A stretch of 64,000 nucleotides of DNA from Nocardioides gansuensis. Lineage in GTDB: Bacteria > Actinomycetota > Actinomycetes > Propionibacteriales > Nocardioidaceae. Made by a program: the position numbers and the translations under genes. The notes under the pieces are model-generated. The model was not told where the DNA came from and made no database searches. It saw only the letters and a program-made list of their open reading frames with translations. Location: contig NZ_QDGZ01000007.1 of assembly GCF_003076135.1 (NCBI RefSeq), forward strand, positions 62,001 through 126,000. Reading direction: 5' to 3'. Below, piece after piece: positions 42,633 to 49,817 of this stretch (position 1 is its first letter; the number at the start of each line of letters is the position of its first letter).

Positions 42633-42971
42633 TCAGAGGCGGGGGCCGGCGGTGAAGCCGTCCTCGCCCTCCGCGACCGCGACGATGTCGCACGCCTCGA
42701 TGAGGACCGGCGCACTGCCGGTGATCTTCGAGACCGGCGACTCGGCCGCTCCTTGCGTGAACGTGCGCTGGAAGTCCTCGCGCGCCTCGGTGCTCGCGAA
42801 GACGTAGCAGCCCTCGAACCACTCCCCCGGCCGGGTGCGCCACGTCTTGAAGCGCAGCCCCGTCATCCCGGTGAAGCGGGCGTGGGAGGTCTCGGCGACA
42901 TACGACGCGAGCTCCGCGTCGACGCCCTCGGGGGCCCCCGCGAGGGACCACCTGACGGTCAGGCCCAGCAT
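42633..42971 (-). CDS. YdhR-like dimeric alpha-beta-barrel protein
   Basis: 112 residues starting MLGLTVRWSLAGAPEGVDAEL, with RFTGMTGLRFKTWRTRPGEWFEGCYVFASTEAR split by family-typical loops. This resembles the YdhR putative monooxygenase family of the ABM superfamily, in which small cofactor-free or accessory oxygenases occur. ATG 42969-42971 overlaps the aminopeptidase stop (ATGA), so it is coupled to that gene. Substrate and activity unknown. It converges on the methyltransferase gene with a 10-base gap. Confidence 0.6.
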   Translation of the reverse strand: MLGLTVRWSLAGAPEGVDAELASYVAETSHARFTGMTGLRFKTWRTRPGEWFEGCYVFASTEAREDFQRTFTQGAAESPVSKITGSAPVLIEACDIVAVAEGEDGFTAGPRL

Positions 42972-44497
42972 CAGACCACTCCTTCCAGCGGGTCGTCGGA
43001 GCCCAGCCACGCCAAGAGCAGCCGCGGCCCGAAGCCGGTCGGGCCCTGGGTCCACTCGTGGCGGTCGGCCGGCGCCTCGGCGTGGGACGCGAAGTCGAGG
43101 TGCAGCCACGGGAGGTCGCCGGAGAAGGCCTCGAGGAAGTGCGCCGCGGTGATCGCCATCGGCGAGCCGGCGGAGTTGTCGGCGTCGGCGACCTTCGAGG
43201 TGATGCGCTCGCGGTAGTCGTCGACGAGCGGCAGGCGCCAGACCAGCTCGCCCGACTCGGCAGACGCGGCGTCGAAGCGCGCGGCCAGGCCGTCGTGGCT
43301 GGCGAAGTAGCCGGCCGTGTTGAGCCCGAGGGCGACCTTCATCGCGCCGGTCAGGGTGGCGACGTCGACGAGCACGTCCGGCTCCACCTCCCGCACGGCG
43401 TACGCCATCGCGTCGGCCATCACGAGCCGGCCCTCGGCGTCGGTGTTGGTCACCTCGGTGGTCCGGCCGCCGTAGTGGCGGATCACGTCGCCGGGGCGCA
43501 TCGAGGACCCGCCGATGGCGTTCTCGGCCATCGGGACGAGGCCGACGACCCGCACGGGGCAGTCGACGTCGCGCAGCGCGGCCATGGTGGCGATGACGGC
43601 GGCGCCCCCGCTCATGTCGCGCTTCATCGTGAGCATGTTGTCCGGCGGCTTGATGTCGAGGCCACCGGTGTCGAAGGTGATCCCCTTGCCGACGAGGGCG
43701 ACGGTCGGCGTACGACGGGACGCGCCGTGCGGGGTGTAGTCCATCCGGACCAGGCGGGGCGGGGTCGCCGACCCGGCACCGACCGCGAGGATGCCGCCGA
43801 AGCCCTCGGCAGCGAGGCGCTCCTCGTCCCAGACCGTCACCTCCAGGCCGGCCGCCTCGCCGATCTCGCGGGCCTGCTCGGCCAGCCACCCGGGGTTCTT
43901 CAGGTTGGACGGCACGCTCGCGAGCATCCGCGAGCGCCAGCCCGCGCCACCGAGCGCGATCGCCCGGGCGAGGGCCTCGTCGCGCTCCTCGGCGTCGGGC
44001 AGGCCGGCCAGGACCACCCGGCCCACCGGCCGCTCCGCAGGTCCGTCCGAGCGCCAGTGGAACCCGAACGAGCCCAGCATCGTGCCCACCACGAAGGCGG
44101 CCAGCGCCTCGTCGGGCGCGATCGACGCGACCGTGGTGACGACGCTGGCGCGGTCCTTCAGGGCCCGCGCCAGGCTCGCGCCGGCGCGCCGGAGGTCGGT
44201 CGGCGACTGGTCCCCGACACCGACCAGCACCACGAGGCGCACGTCGTCGGAGACGACGGGCACCGTCACGAGCTCGCCGGCGCGACCGGTCGCCCGGGCG
44301 GACTCGAGTGCGCCGAGCAGGTCGACGCCGAGCCGCTCGGCGGCCTCGTCGGCGCCGGGGCCCAGGAGCGGCCCGTCGTCCCCCGGCAGGACGGGGAGGG
44401 CCCAGACCTCCGCGCCACCCACCTGGTGGGGCAGTGCCGGGCTGAGGGCGAACTCAGGCGGTGAGACCTGGGGAGGCAGCAGGCGCGAGTCGGCCAC
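42971..44497 (-). CDS. pepA: Leucyl aminopeptidase (M17)
   Basis: 508 residues. The C-terminal catalytic domain carries the two-metal site: VGKGITFDTGGLDIKP (Lys and Asp), MKRDMSGGAA (Asp) and the signature NTDAEGRLVMADA. The less conserved N-terminal domain extends to about residue 180. It removes N-terminal residues from peptides in the cytoplasm. The GTG at 44495-44497 is two bases from the DUF3117 stop, so it lies in the same transcript as that small gene, whose leader may then control both. Confidence 0.95.
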   Translation of the reverse strand: MADSRLLPPQVSPPEFALSPALPHQVGGAEVWALPVLPGDDGPLLGPGADEAAERLGVDLLGALESARATGRAGELVTVPVVSDDVRLVVLVGVGDQSPTDLRRAGASLARALKDRASVVTTVASIAPDEALAAFVVGTMLGSFGFHWRSDGPAERPVGRVVLAGLPDAEERDEALARAIALGGAGWRSRMLASVPSNLKNPGWLAEQAREIGEAAGLEVTVWDEERLAAEGFGGILAVGAGSATPPRLVRMDYTPHGASRRTPTVALVGKGITFDTGGLDIKPPDNMLTMKRDMSGGAAVIATMAALRDVDCPVRVVGLVPMAENAIGGSSMRPGDVIRHYGGRTTEVTNTDAEGRLVMADAMAYAVREVEPDVLVDVATLTGAMKVALGLNTAGYFASHDGLAARFDAASAESGELVWRLPLVDDYRERITSKVADADNSAGSPMAITAAHFLEAFSGDLPWLHLDFASHAEAPADRHEWTQGPTGFGPRLLLAWLGSDDPLEGVV

Positions 44498-44499
44498 GA

Positions 44500-44667
44500 T
44501 CAGCCGACGACGTCCTTGAGGGCGTCACCGAGGGCACCGGCCTCGTCGGCGTTGAGCTCCACCACGAGGCGGCCGCCGCCCTCGAGCGGGACGCGCATCA
44601 CGATGCCGCGGCCCTCCTTGGTGACCTCGAGCGGTCCGTCGCCCGTCCTGGGCTTCATGGCGGCCAT
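44500..44667 (-). CDS. DUF3117 small protein
   Basis: 55 residues: MAAMKPRTGDGPLEVTKEGR onwards, ending in ELNADEAGALGDALKDVVG. This family is nearly invariant across actinobacteria and has no assigned function that I know. The protein is soluble with a strand-strand-helix plan. ATG 44665-44667 has a GAGG element 10-13 bases upstream. It heads the aminopeptidase and YdhR-like genes, and its mRNA leader carries a strong paired structure (44692-44755). Confidence 0.92.
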   Translation of the reverse strand: MAAMKPRTGDGPLEVTKEGRGIVMRVPLEGGGRLVVELNADEAGALGDALKDVVG

Positions 44668-44691
44668 CGGCGCACCTCTTCCTCGTTCAGC

Positions 44692-44761
44692 TGGAGTGGC
44701 TCCACATGCGGATCGAGGCGGCCTGCGCCGCCTCGATCGGCGTCGTACCACTCCATTATCC
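44692..44761 (-). promoter_or_regulatory. Structured leader and -10 element of the DUF3117 gene
   Basis: An outer pair of perfect 8-base arms (44692-44699 and 44748-44755) encloses a perfect 12-base-pair hairpin (44711-44722 with 44727-44738, 4-base loop). A GATAAT -10-like hexamer (44761-44756) sits directly upstream on the minus strand, so the whole structure would begin near the 5' end of the message, about 25-90 bases before the start codon. A cis-acting RNA element or a protein-binding site is possible. Confidence 0.5.
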
Positions 44762-44830
44762 CCTATGGGCAGAGTGATCGGGACCAACAGGGCTCTCGGC
44801 CACCGGCGAGCCGACTGGCAGACTGCCGTC

Positions 44831-45616
44831 ATGCTCGCCCGGTCCGCCCTGTTCGACGTCTACGGCGACCACCTGCGCGACCGCGACCGGCGGGCCACCG
44901 TCGCCGGCCTGGTGCGGCTGCTGGAGACCGTCGGCATCGCCGCGCCCGCCGTGCGCACCGCCGTCTCCCGGATGGTCAGCCAGGGCTGGCTCGAGCCGGT
45001 CACGGTCGACGGCGCCCGAGGCTACGCCGCCACCACGCAGGCGATCCGCCGGCTCGAGGACACCAGCAACCGGATCTACCACCTCAGCTCCCGCGAGTGG
45101 GACGGGTGCTGGCATCTGGTGCTCCTCGAGCCGTTCTCCCACCGCACCACCCGCACAGCAGTCCACCGCGGGCTCTCCTTCCTGGGCTTCGCCGAGCTCT
45201 CGGACCGGGTGTGGGTGAGCGCGTGGGAGAGCCTCGGCCTCGAGGAGCTCCTCGCCAGGGCCGGGGCGCGCGCGACGACGGCCGTGGTGACCGACTTCTC
45301 CCCCGCCGACGCGCCCCTCCGCGCCTGGGACCTGCCGGCGATCGGCGCGGCGTACGCCGAGTGGCTCGAGCGGCAGACGACCGCGACCCGCGACCAGCTC
45401 AACGGCGACGACGACGCCGAGCGCGCAGCGTTCGCCGCCCGCTTCCACCTGGTCCACGAGTTCCGCAAGTTCCTCTTCACCGACCCCGGGCTGCCGGCCG
45501 AGCTGCTCCCTGCGGACTGGCCCGGGACGGCCGCAGCCGAGTGGTTCCGTGAGGAGTCGGCACGGCTCGCGCCGGCCAGCCGCGCCTTCGTCGCCCGGAC
45601 GATGGCAGGCGACTGA
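44831..45616 (+). CDS. PaaX-family transcriptional regulator
   Basis: 261 residues with the PaaX plan: an N-terminal winged helix (LVRLLETVGIAAPAVRTAVSRMVSQGWLEP region), a middle domain with the WVSAWESLGLEELLA segment, and a C-terminal domain ending in FVARTMAGD. PaaX represses phenylacetate catabolism and responds to phenylacetyl-CoA. An enoyl-CoA hydratase gene follows 22 bases downstream. The start ATG 44831 matches the family N-terminus (MLARSALFDVYGDHLRDRD) though the ribosome site is weak. No other paa gene lies in the window, so the target set is uncertain. Confidence 0.9.
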   Translation: MLARSALFDVYGDHLRDRDRRATVAGLVRLLETVGIAAPAVRTAVSRMVSQGWLEPVTVDGARGYAATTQAIRRLEDTSNRIYHLSSREWDGCWHLVLLEPFSHRTTRTAVHRGLSFLGFAELSDRVWVSAWESLGLEELLARAGARATTAVVTDFSPADAPLRAWDLPAIGAAYAEWLERQTTATRDQLNGDDDAERAAFAARFHLVHEFRKFLFTDPGLPAELLPADWPGTAAAEWFREESARLAPASRAFVARTMAGD

Positions 45617-45638
45617 CCGGGTCGGGCAGACTGCGCGC

Positions 45639-46439
45639 ATGACTGAGCCCCTCGCAGCCCCGGTCCTGCTCGACGTCACCGAGGGCGTCGCCACCATCAC
45701 CCTGAACCGTCCGGACGCGATGAACAGCCTGGACGTCCCGACCAAGGAGCTGCTCCGCGACACCGTCCTCGCGGTCGCGGAGGACGAGGCGGTGCGCTGC
45801 GTCGTGCTGACCGGCACCGGGCGCGCGTTCTGCGTCGGCCAGGACCTCAAGGAGCACGTCCGCCTCCTCGAGGAGGGCGCCGACGTGCTGTTCCGCACGG
45901 TCGACGAGCACTACAACCCGACCGTGACCGCCATCGCCACGATGAACAAGCCGGTCATCGCCAAGGTGCAGGGCGTCGCGGCCGGCGCCGGCGCCTCACT
46001 GAGCTTCGCGTGCGACTTCCGCGTCCTCAGCGACGCCGCGGCGTACAACCTGGCCTTCACCGGCATCGCGCTCTCCTGCGACACCGGCATCTCGTGGACG
46101 CTGCCGCGGCTGGTCGGCAAGGCCGCGGCGCTGGAGATGCTCTACTCCCCGACCACGCTGTCCGCGCAGGAGGCGCTCGAACGCGGGCTGGCCACGAAGG
46201 TCGTCCCCGCGGCCGAGCTCGACGCCGAGGTGGACGCGCTGGCCCGCAGGCTCGCGGCCGGGCCGACCGTCGCCTACGGCTCGATCCGGCGGTCGCTCGC
46301 GCACGCAGCTGGCTCGTCCTTCGAGGACGCCGTCGCCTTCGAGTCGAAGATGATGAGCCTCACCGGCGGGACCCAGGACCACCGGGATGCCGTGGCGGCG
46401 TTCCTCGCCAAGGAGAAGCCGACCTTCCACGGTCGCTGA
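45639..46439 (+). CDS. Enoyl-CoA hydratase/isomerase (PaaG-like)
   Basis: 266 residues of the crotonase fold. The oxyanion-hole segments are GTGRAFCVGQDLKE and [20 protein letters not shown]. An Asp/Glu at the second acidic position (SCDTGISWTLPRLVG) is consistent with the isomerase/hydratase group of phenylacetate or fatty-acid degradation. It sits directly after a PaaX-type regulator, so 1,2-epoxyphenylacetyl-CoA isomerase (PaaG) is a fair guess. It ends exactly one base before the convergent peptidase stop. Confidence 0.88.
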   Translation: MTEPLAAPVLLDVTEGVATITLNRPDAMNSLDVPTKELLRDTVLAVAEDEAVRCVVLTGTGRAFCVGQDLKEHVRLLEEGADVLFRTVDEHYNPTVTAIATMNKPVIAKVQGVAAGAGASLSFACDFRVLSDAAAYNLAFTGIALSCDTGISWTLPRLVGKAAALEMLYSPTTLSAQEALERGLATKVVPAAELDAEVDALARRLAAGPTVAYGSIRRSLAHAAGSSFEDAVAFESKMMSLTGGTQDHRDAVAAFLAKEKPTFHGR

Positions 46440-47192
46440 TCAGCTCCGGCGGGCGCCCAGCAGGCGCAGCAGCTGGCGGGGCGCCTCGACCGCCATCCGG
46501 TGCCGGCTCGGGTGCGCGCCGTACTCCACCGTCACCGCCGCGCCGCGGAAGCGCGCGTTGAACCAGCCCGTCATGGTGCCGTGGCAGATGCCGCCGCAGT
46601 CGAGGGTGGTGCGCGGGAGGCGGAGGGCGCGCGCCAGACGCCGAGCGAAGTGGCGGTCCTTGGTGTCGGTGTCGACGCCCACGAGCGGCTGGTGGAAGCT
46701 GATCAGCCGCCGCGGCCGCACGTCACGCAGGAAGCGCATCACCGCGCGGGTCTCGGGCTCGCTCGCGGGAGCGCGACCGGACTCGTAGGTCCCGTCCAGG
46801 TCGGCCCACCGATAGGGATAGTTGCGGTTCAGGTCGACGCCGCGGGCGTTGCGGCGGGTGCGCTGGCGCAGCCCGTCGGGGTTGTAGTCGGGGATGACCC
46901 ACAGGTCGACGCCGCGGATGGGCGCCCCGTCGCGCAGGCTGGTCAGGATCTGCCGGGTATGCGGCTCGTTGCCGTGCATCGTCGAGACCAGCAAGACCCG
47001 CCGCTCCCCGGGCTGGCCCAGCCGCCACGCCGTGATCGGGCGCCCGCGGACGGAGTGGCCGAGCACGAGTCGTTCCACGACGGCCGGCCGGCGAGGTTCG
47101 TACGCCGTGGGCGCGGCGCCGCCGGCAGGCGGCACGAGCGACGCCGACCCGGCCAACAGGGCCAGGACGAGTGCTCCGGCGCGCGGCCTCAC
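46440..47192 (-). CDS. Secreted M14-family zinc carboxypeptidase (murein peptide amidase-like)
   Basis: 250 residues. A signal peptide (VRPRAGALVLALLAGSASL) precedes an M14 catalytic domain: zinc ligands in STMHGNEPHTRQ (His, Glu) and ISFHQPL (His), Arg/Asn substrate residues in NPDGLRQR and GVDLNRNYPYRW, and the catalytic Glu in VTVEYGAHP. The compact size and HGNEP motif match MpaA-type enzymes that trim peptidoglycan peptides. The GTG at 47190-47192 overlaps the stop of the preceding membrane-protein gene. It probably acts on cell-wall peptides outside the cell. Confidence 0.85.
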   Translation of the reverse strand: MRPRAGALVLALLAGSASLVPPAGGAAPTAYEPRRPAVVERLVLGHSVRGRPITAWRLGQPGERRVLLVSTMHGNEPHTRQILTSLRDGAPIRGVDLWVIPDYNPDGLRQRTRRNARGVDLNRNYPYRWADLDGTYESGRAPASEPETRAVMRFLRDVRPRRLISFHQPLVGVDTDTKDRHFARRLARALRLPRTTLDCGGICHGTMTGWFNARFRGAAVTVEYGAHPSRHRMAVEAPRQLLRLLGARRS

Positions 47193-47611
47193 ACCGCCGA
47201 GGTGAGGTAGGCGAAGGTGAAGATCGCCACCGCGACGACCATGCCGACGTGGGCCAGCACCGAGAGGCCCGGCCCCTCGCTCCAGCTGTCGCTGCTGGCG
47301 TCGACGGCGTGGCGCCCGCGGGACGGCAGCCACCTCATCAGGATGAGCAGCCCGAAGATCGCGGTGACCCACCAGAAGCCCAGGCCGATGATCCCCACGA
47401 GCGGGCTCCCGATGAAGGAGTCCTCGGGGAAGACCAGGAACGGCACCCAGATGAGCAGGGCGAGCACGCCCGCCACGGTGTGGCCCAGCACCACGCCGCC
47501 GGGGACCTTGGCCCGTCCGGCACCCTCGTCACGCGCGAGCCGGAGCCGCGTCAGCACGACGACGACGGCAGCGAGCGCGGTGAGCACGTAGACGATCACG
47601 TCGGTCGACAT
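47189..47611 (-). CDS. Membrane protein of unknown function, four segments
   Basis: 140 residues with four hydrophobic helices: VIVYVLTALAAVVVVLT, GVLALLIWVPFLVF, LVGIIGLGFWWVTAIFGLLI and LAHVGMVVAVAIFTFAYL. No conserved motif that I recognize. The ATG at 47609-47611 follows the DivIVA-like gene's start region by 15 bases on the same strand, and its stop overlaps the M14 peptidase start, so the three may form a cell-envelope unit. Function unknown. Confidence 0.75.
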   Translation of the reverse strand: MSTDVIVYVLTALAAVVVVLTRLRLARDEGAGRAKVPGGVVLGHTVAGVLALLIWVPFLVFPEDSFIGSPLVGIIGLGFWWVTAIFGLLILMRWLPSRGRHAVDASSDSWSEGPGLSVLAHVGMVVAVAIFTFAYLTSAV

Positions 47612-47626
47612 TCTGCGAAGTGTGCC

Positions 47627-47914
47627 CTAGCCGATGGACTGGTCGCCACGACCCTCCGGCTCGCGGACGTCGGGCGGCGCGTCGAGCTGGTCGGCGAGCC
47701 GGGCGAGGAGCGAGTCGACCTCACTCATCCGGTAGCCGCGGAACGCGAGCGTGAAGCGCACGCGGCGCACGTCGTCGCCCGTGAGCGGGCCCGCCGGCAC
47801 GCGGACGTCGGGGCGGTCGTCGTATGCCTCCGGCAGGGACCCGCCGCGCCCGGCGGCGACGGCGGCCACGCCACCCATCAGCAGCACGGCGAGGATGGCG
47901 AAGAACCACGTCAT
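47627..47914 (-). CDS. Short DivIVA-domain membrane protein
   Basis: 95 residues. An N-terminal membrane helix (MTWFFAILAVLLMGGVAAVAA) is followed by a linker and a DivIVA-type segment (LTGDDVRRVRFTLAFRGYRMSEVDSLLARLADQL), with GYRM in place of the usual GYD. The long coiled coil of true DivIVA is absent. From memory, such short forms recur in actinobacteria and may bind polar or septal partners. It sits upstream of a small membrane protein and a peptidoglycan-type peptidase. Its start has no strong ribosome site. Function inferred only as envelope or division related. Confidence 0.8.
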   Translation of the reverse strand: MTWFFAILAVLLMGGVAAVAAGRGGSLPEAYDDRPDVRVPAGPLTGDDVRRVRFTLAFRGYRMSEVDSLLARLADQLDAPPDVREPEGRGDQSIG

Positions 47915-47930
47915 GGCGGTGTCCCTCTCG

Positions 47931-48686
47931 CTATTCGGGGCGCTCGGCGGGCGGGGTGGGCAGGGCGCCGTCGCGTGCCTTGACCATCAGCGCGACCGCC
48001 TCCTCGACGTCGTCGGTGAGCGTGAGCAGGTCCAGGTCGTCGGGGCTGATCTTGCCGCCGGCCAGCACGGTGCCGCGCAGCCAGTCGAGCAGGCCCTGCC
48101 AGTAGGACGTGCCCATCAGCACGACGGGGAAGCTCGTGACCTTCTGCGTCTGCACCAGGGTGAGCGCCTCGAAGAGCTCGTCGAAGGTGCCGAGGCCGCC
48201 GGGCAGCACGACGAAGCCCTGGGAGTACTTCACGAACATCGTCTTGCGGGCGAAGAAGTAGCGGAAGTTGATGCCCCTGTCGACCCACGGGTTGAGCCCC
48301 GCCTCGAAGGGCAGCTCGATGCCGAGGCCGACGCTGACGCCGCCCGCCTCGCTCGCCCCCTTGTTCGCGGCCTCCATCGCGCCGGGACCGCCGCCGGTGA
48401 TGACCGCGAAGCCCTCCTCAGCGAGCCGGCCGCCGATCTTCTCCCCCACGAGGTAGTCCGGGTCCTCACCGCGGGTGCGCGCAGAGCCGAAGACCGCGAT
48501 GGCGGGCCCCAGCTCGGCCAGGGCCCCGAAGCCCTCGACGAACTCCGCCTGGATGCGCAGCACGCGCCAGGGGTCGGTGTGCACCCAGTCGGTCGACCCG
48601 GCCGAGTCGAGCAGGCGCTGGTCGGTCGTGCCGGTGTCCACCTGGCCCCGGCGCATGATGACCGGGCCGCGGTGCTTGTACTTCAT
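47931..48686 (-). CDS. LOG-family protein (TIGR00730-type nucleotide phosphoribohydrolase)
   Basis: 251 residues with the Rossmann-like LOG fold and motif PGGLGTFDELFEALT, plus GGGPGAMEAANKGA. Family members hydrolyse nucleoside 5'-monophosphates, as in cytokinin riboside 5'-phosphate activation; in most actinobacteria the in vivo substrate is unknown. The ATG at 48684-48686 overlaps the dapE stop. The dapE-LOG pairing is, from memory, seen in other actinobacteria. The N-terminal YKHRGPVIMRRGQ segment is typical of this subgroup. Confidence 0.92.
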   Translation of the reverse strand: MKYKHRGPVIMRRGQVDTGTTDQRLLDSAGSTDWVHTDPWRVLRIQAEFVEGFGALAELGPAIAVFGSARTRGEDPDYLVGEKIGGRLAEEGFAVITGGGPGAMEAANKGASEAGGVSVGLGIELPFEAGLNPWVDRGINFRYFFARKTMFVKYSQGFVVLPGGLGTFDELFEALTLVQTQKVTSFPVVLMGTSYWQGLLDWLRGTVLAGGKISPDDLDLLTLTDDVEEAVALMVKARDGALPTPPAERPE

Positions 48687-49792
48687 CCCTCTCCCCCTCC
48701 GATGCTCTGGTCCTGGGTCAGCCACAGTCGCAGCGTGTCCTCGCAGTGCAGGATCTCGGCGGCGCGCACGTGCTCGTCCGCCTTGTGTGCGTACGTCGGG
48801 TCGCCGGGGCCGAAGTTGACCGCCGGCACATCCAGCGCGGTGAACCGGGCGACGTCCGTCCAGCCGAACTTCGGGGCCACCTCGCCGCCCACCGCCTCGA
48901 CGAAGGCCTTCGCGGCCGGCCGGTCGAGGCCCGGCAGCGCCCCGGGCGCGTTGTCGGTGACGATCACCTCGTAGCCGTCGAAGAAGTCGCGGACGAAGCC
49001 CTCGGCCTCGTCCGCCGAGCGGTCGGGGGCGTAGCGGAAGTTGATCGACACGACGCACTCGTCGGGGATGACGTTGCCCGCGACGCCGCCGCGGATGCCC
49101 ACCGCGTTGAGCCCCTCGTGGTAGGCCAGGCCGTCGATCACGGGCTGCCGCGCGTCGTAGGCCGCGAGCCGGTCGAGGATGTCGCCCGCCTTGTGGACCG
49201 CGTTGACGCCCTTCCAGCTGCGCGCGGAGTGGGCACGCTCGCCGGTCGTCCGGACGTCGGCCTTCAGGGTCCCCTGGCAGCCGGCCTCGACGGAGGCGTT
49301 GCTCGGCTCCATCAGGATCGCGAAGTCCGCCGTGAGCAGCTCGGGGTCGCTGAGGGCGAGGAGCCGGAGTCCGTTGAACTCCGAGTCGATCTCCTCGGCC
49401 TCGTAGAGGACGTAGGTGACGTCGCGGACGGGCGCCGGCACGGTCGCCGCGAGCCGGAGGATGACGGCGTCGCCGCCCTTCATGTCGCAGGTGCCGAGCC
49501 CGTGGAGGACCTCCCCGTCGGGGGTCTGCTCGCGGACGCACGGCAGGTTGCCGTTGACCGGCACGGTGTCGAGGTGGCCGGCGATCACCACCCGCTCGCC
49601 CAGCCCCAGCTCCGTGCGGGCGACGACCGTGTGGCCGCGCCTGGTGACGCTGAGGTGGCCGAGCCCGCGCAGGGCCACCTCCACCGCATCGGCGATCGCC
49701 CGCTCGTCGAGGCTCACCGACTCGATGTCGACGAGCTGCTGGGTGAGGGTGACGGCGTCCGCGGAGAGGTCGAGCTCAGGCACGGGGTCCAT
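48683..49792 (-). CDS. dapE: Succinyl-diaminopimelate desuccinylase
   Basis: 369 residues of the M20 family. Metal sites are in IAGHLDTVPV (His, Asp), GTCDMKGGDAV (Asp) and YEAEEIDSEFNGL (Glu pair). It removes succinate from N-succinyl-LL-2,6-diaminopimelate to give LL-DAP for lysine and peptidoglycan. ATG 49790-49792 has an AGGGTGG site; an in-frame ATG at 49816 would add eight residues. dapD and dapC also occur in the window but in separate units. It is in one run with ileS upstream and the LOG gene downstream, all on the minus strand. Confidence 0.95.
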   Translation of the reverse strand: MDPVPELDLSADAVTLTQQLVDIESVSLDERAIADAVEVALRGLGHLSVTRRGHTVVARTELGLGERVVIAGHLDTVPVNGNLPCVREQTPDGEVLHGLGTCDMKGGDAVILRLAATVPAPVRDVTYVLYEAEEIDSEFNGLRLLALSDPELLTADFAILMEPSNASVEAGCQGTLKADVRTTGERAHSARSWKGVNAVHKAGDILDRLAAYDARQPVIDGLAYHEGLNAVGIRGGVAGNVIPDECVVSINFRYAPDRSADEAEGFVRDFFDGYEVIVTDNAPGALPGLDRPAAKAFVEAVGGEVAPKFGWTDVARFTALDVPAVNFGPGDPTYAHKADEHVRAAEILHCEDTLRLWLTQDQSIGGGEG

Positions 49793-49817
49793 CCAACCAC
49801 CCTGAGCGACTCCCATC

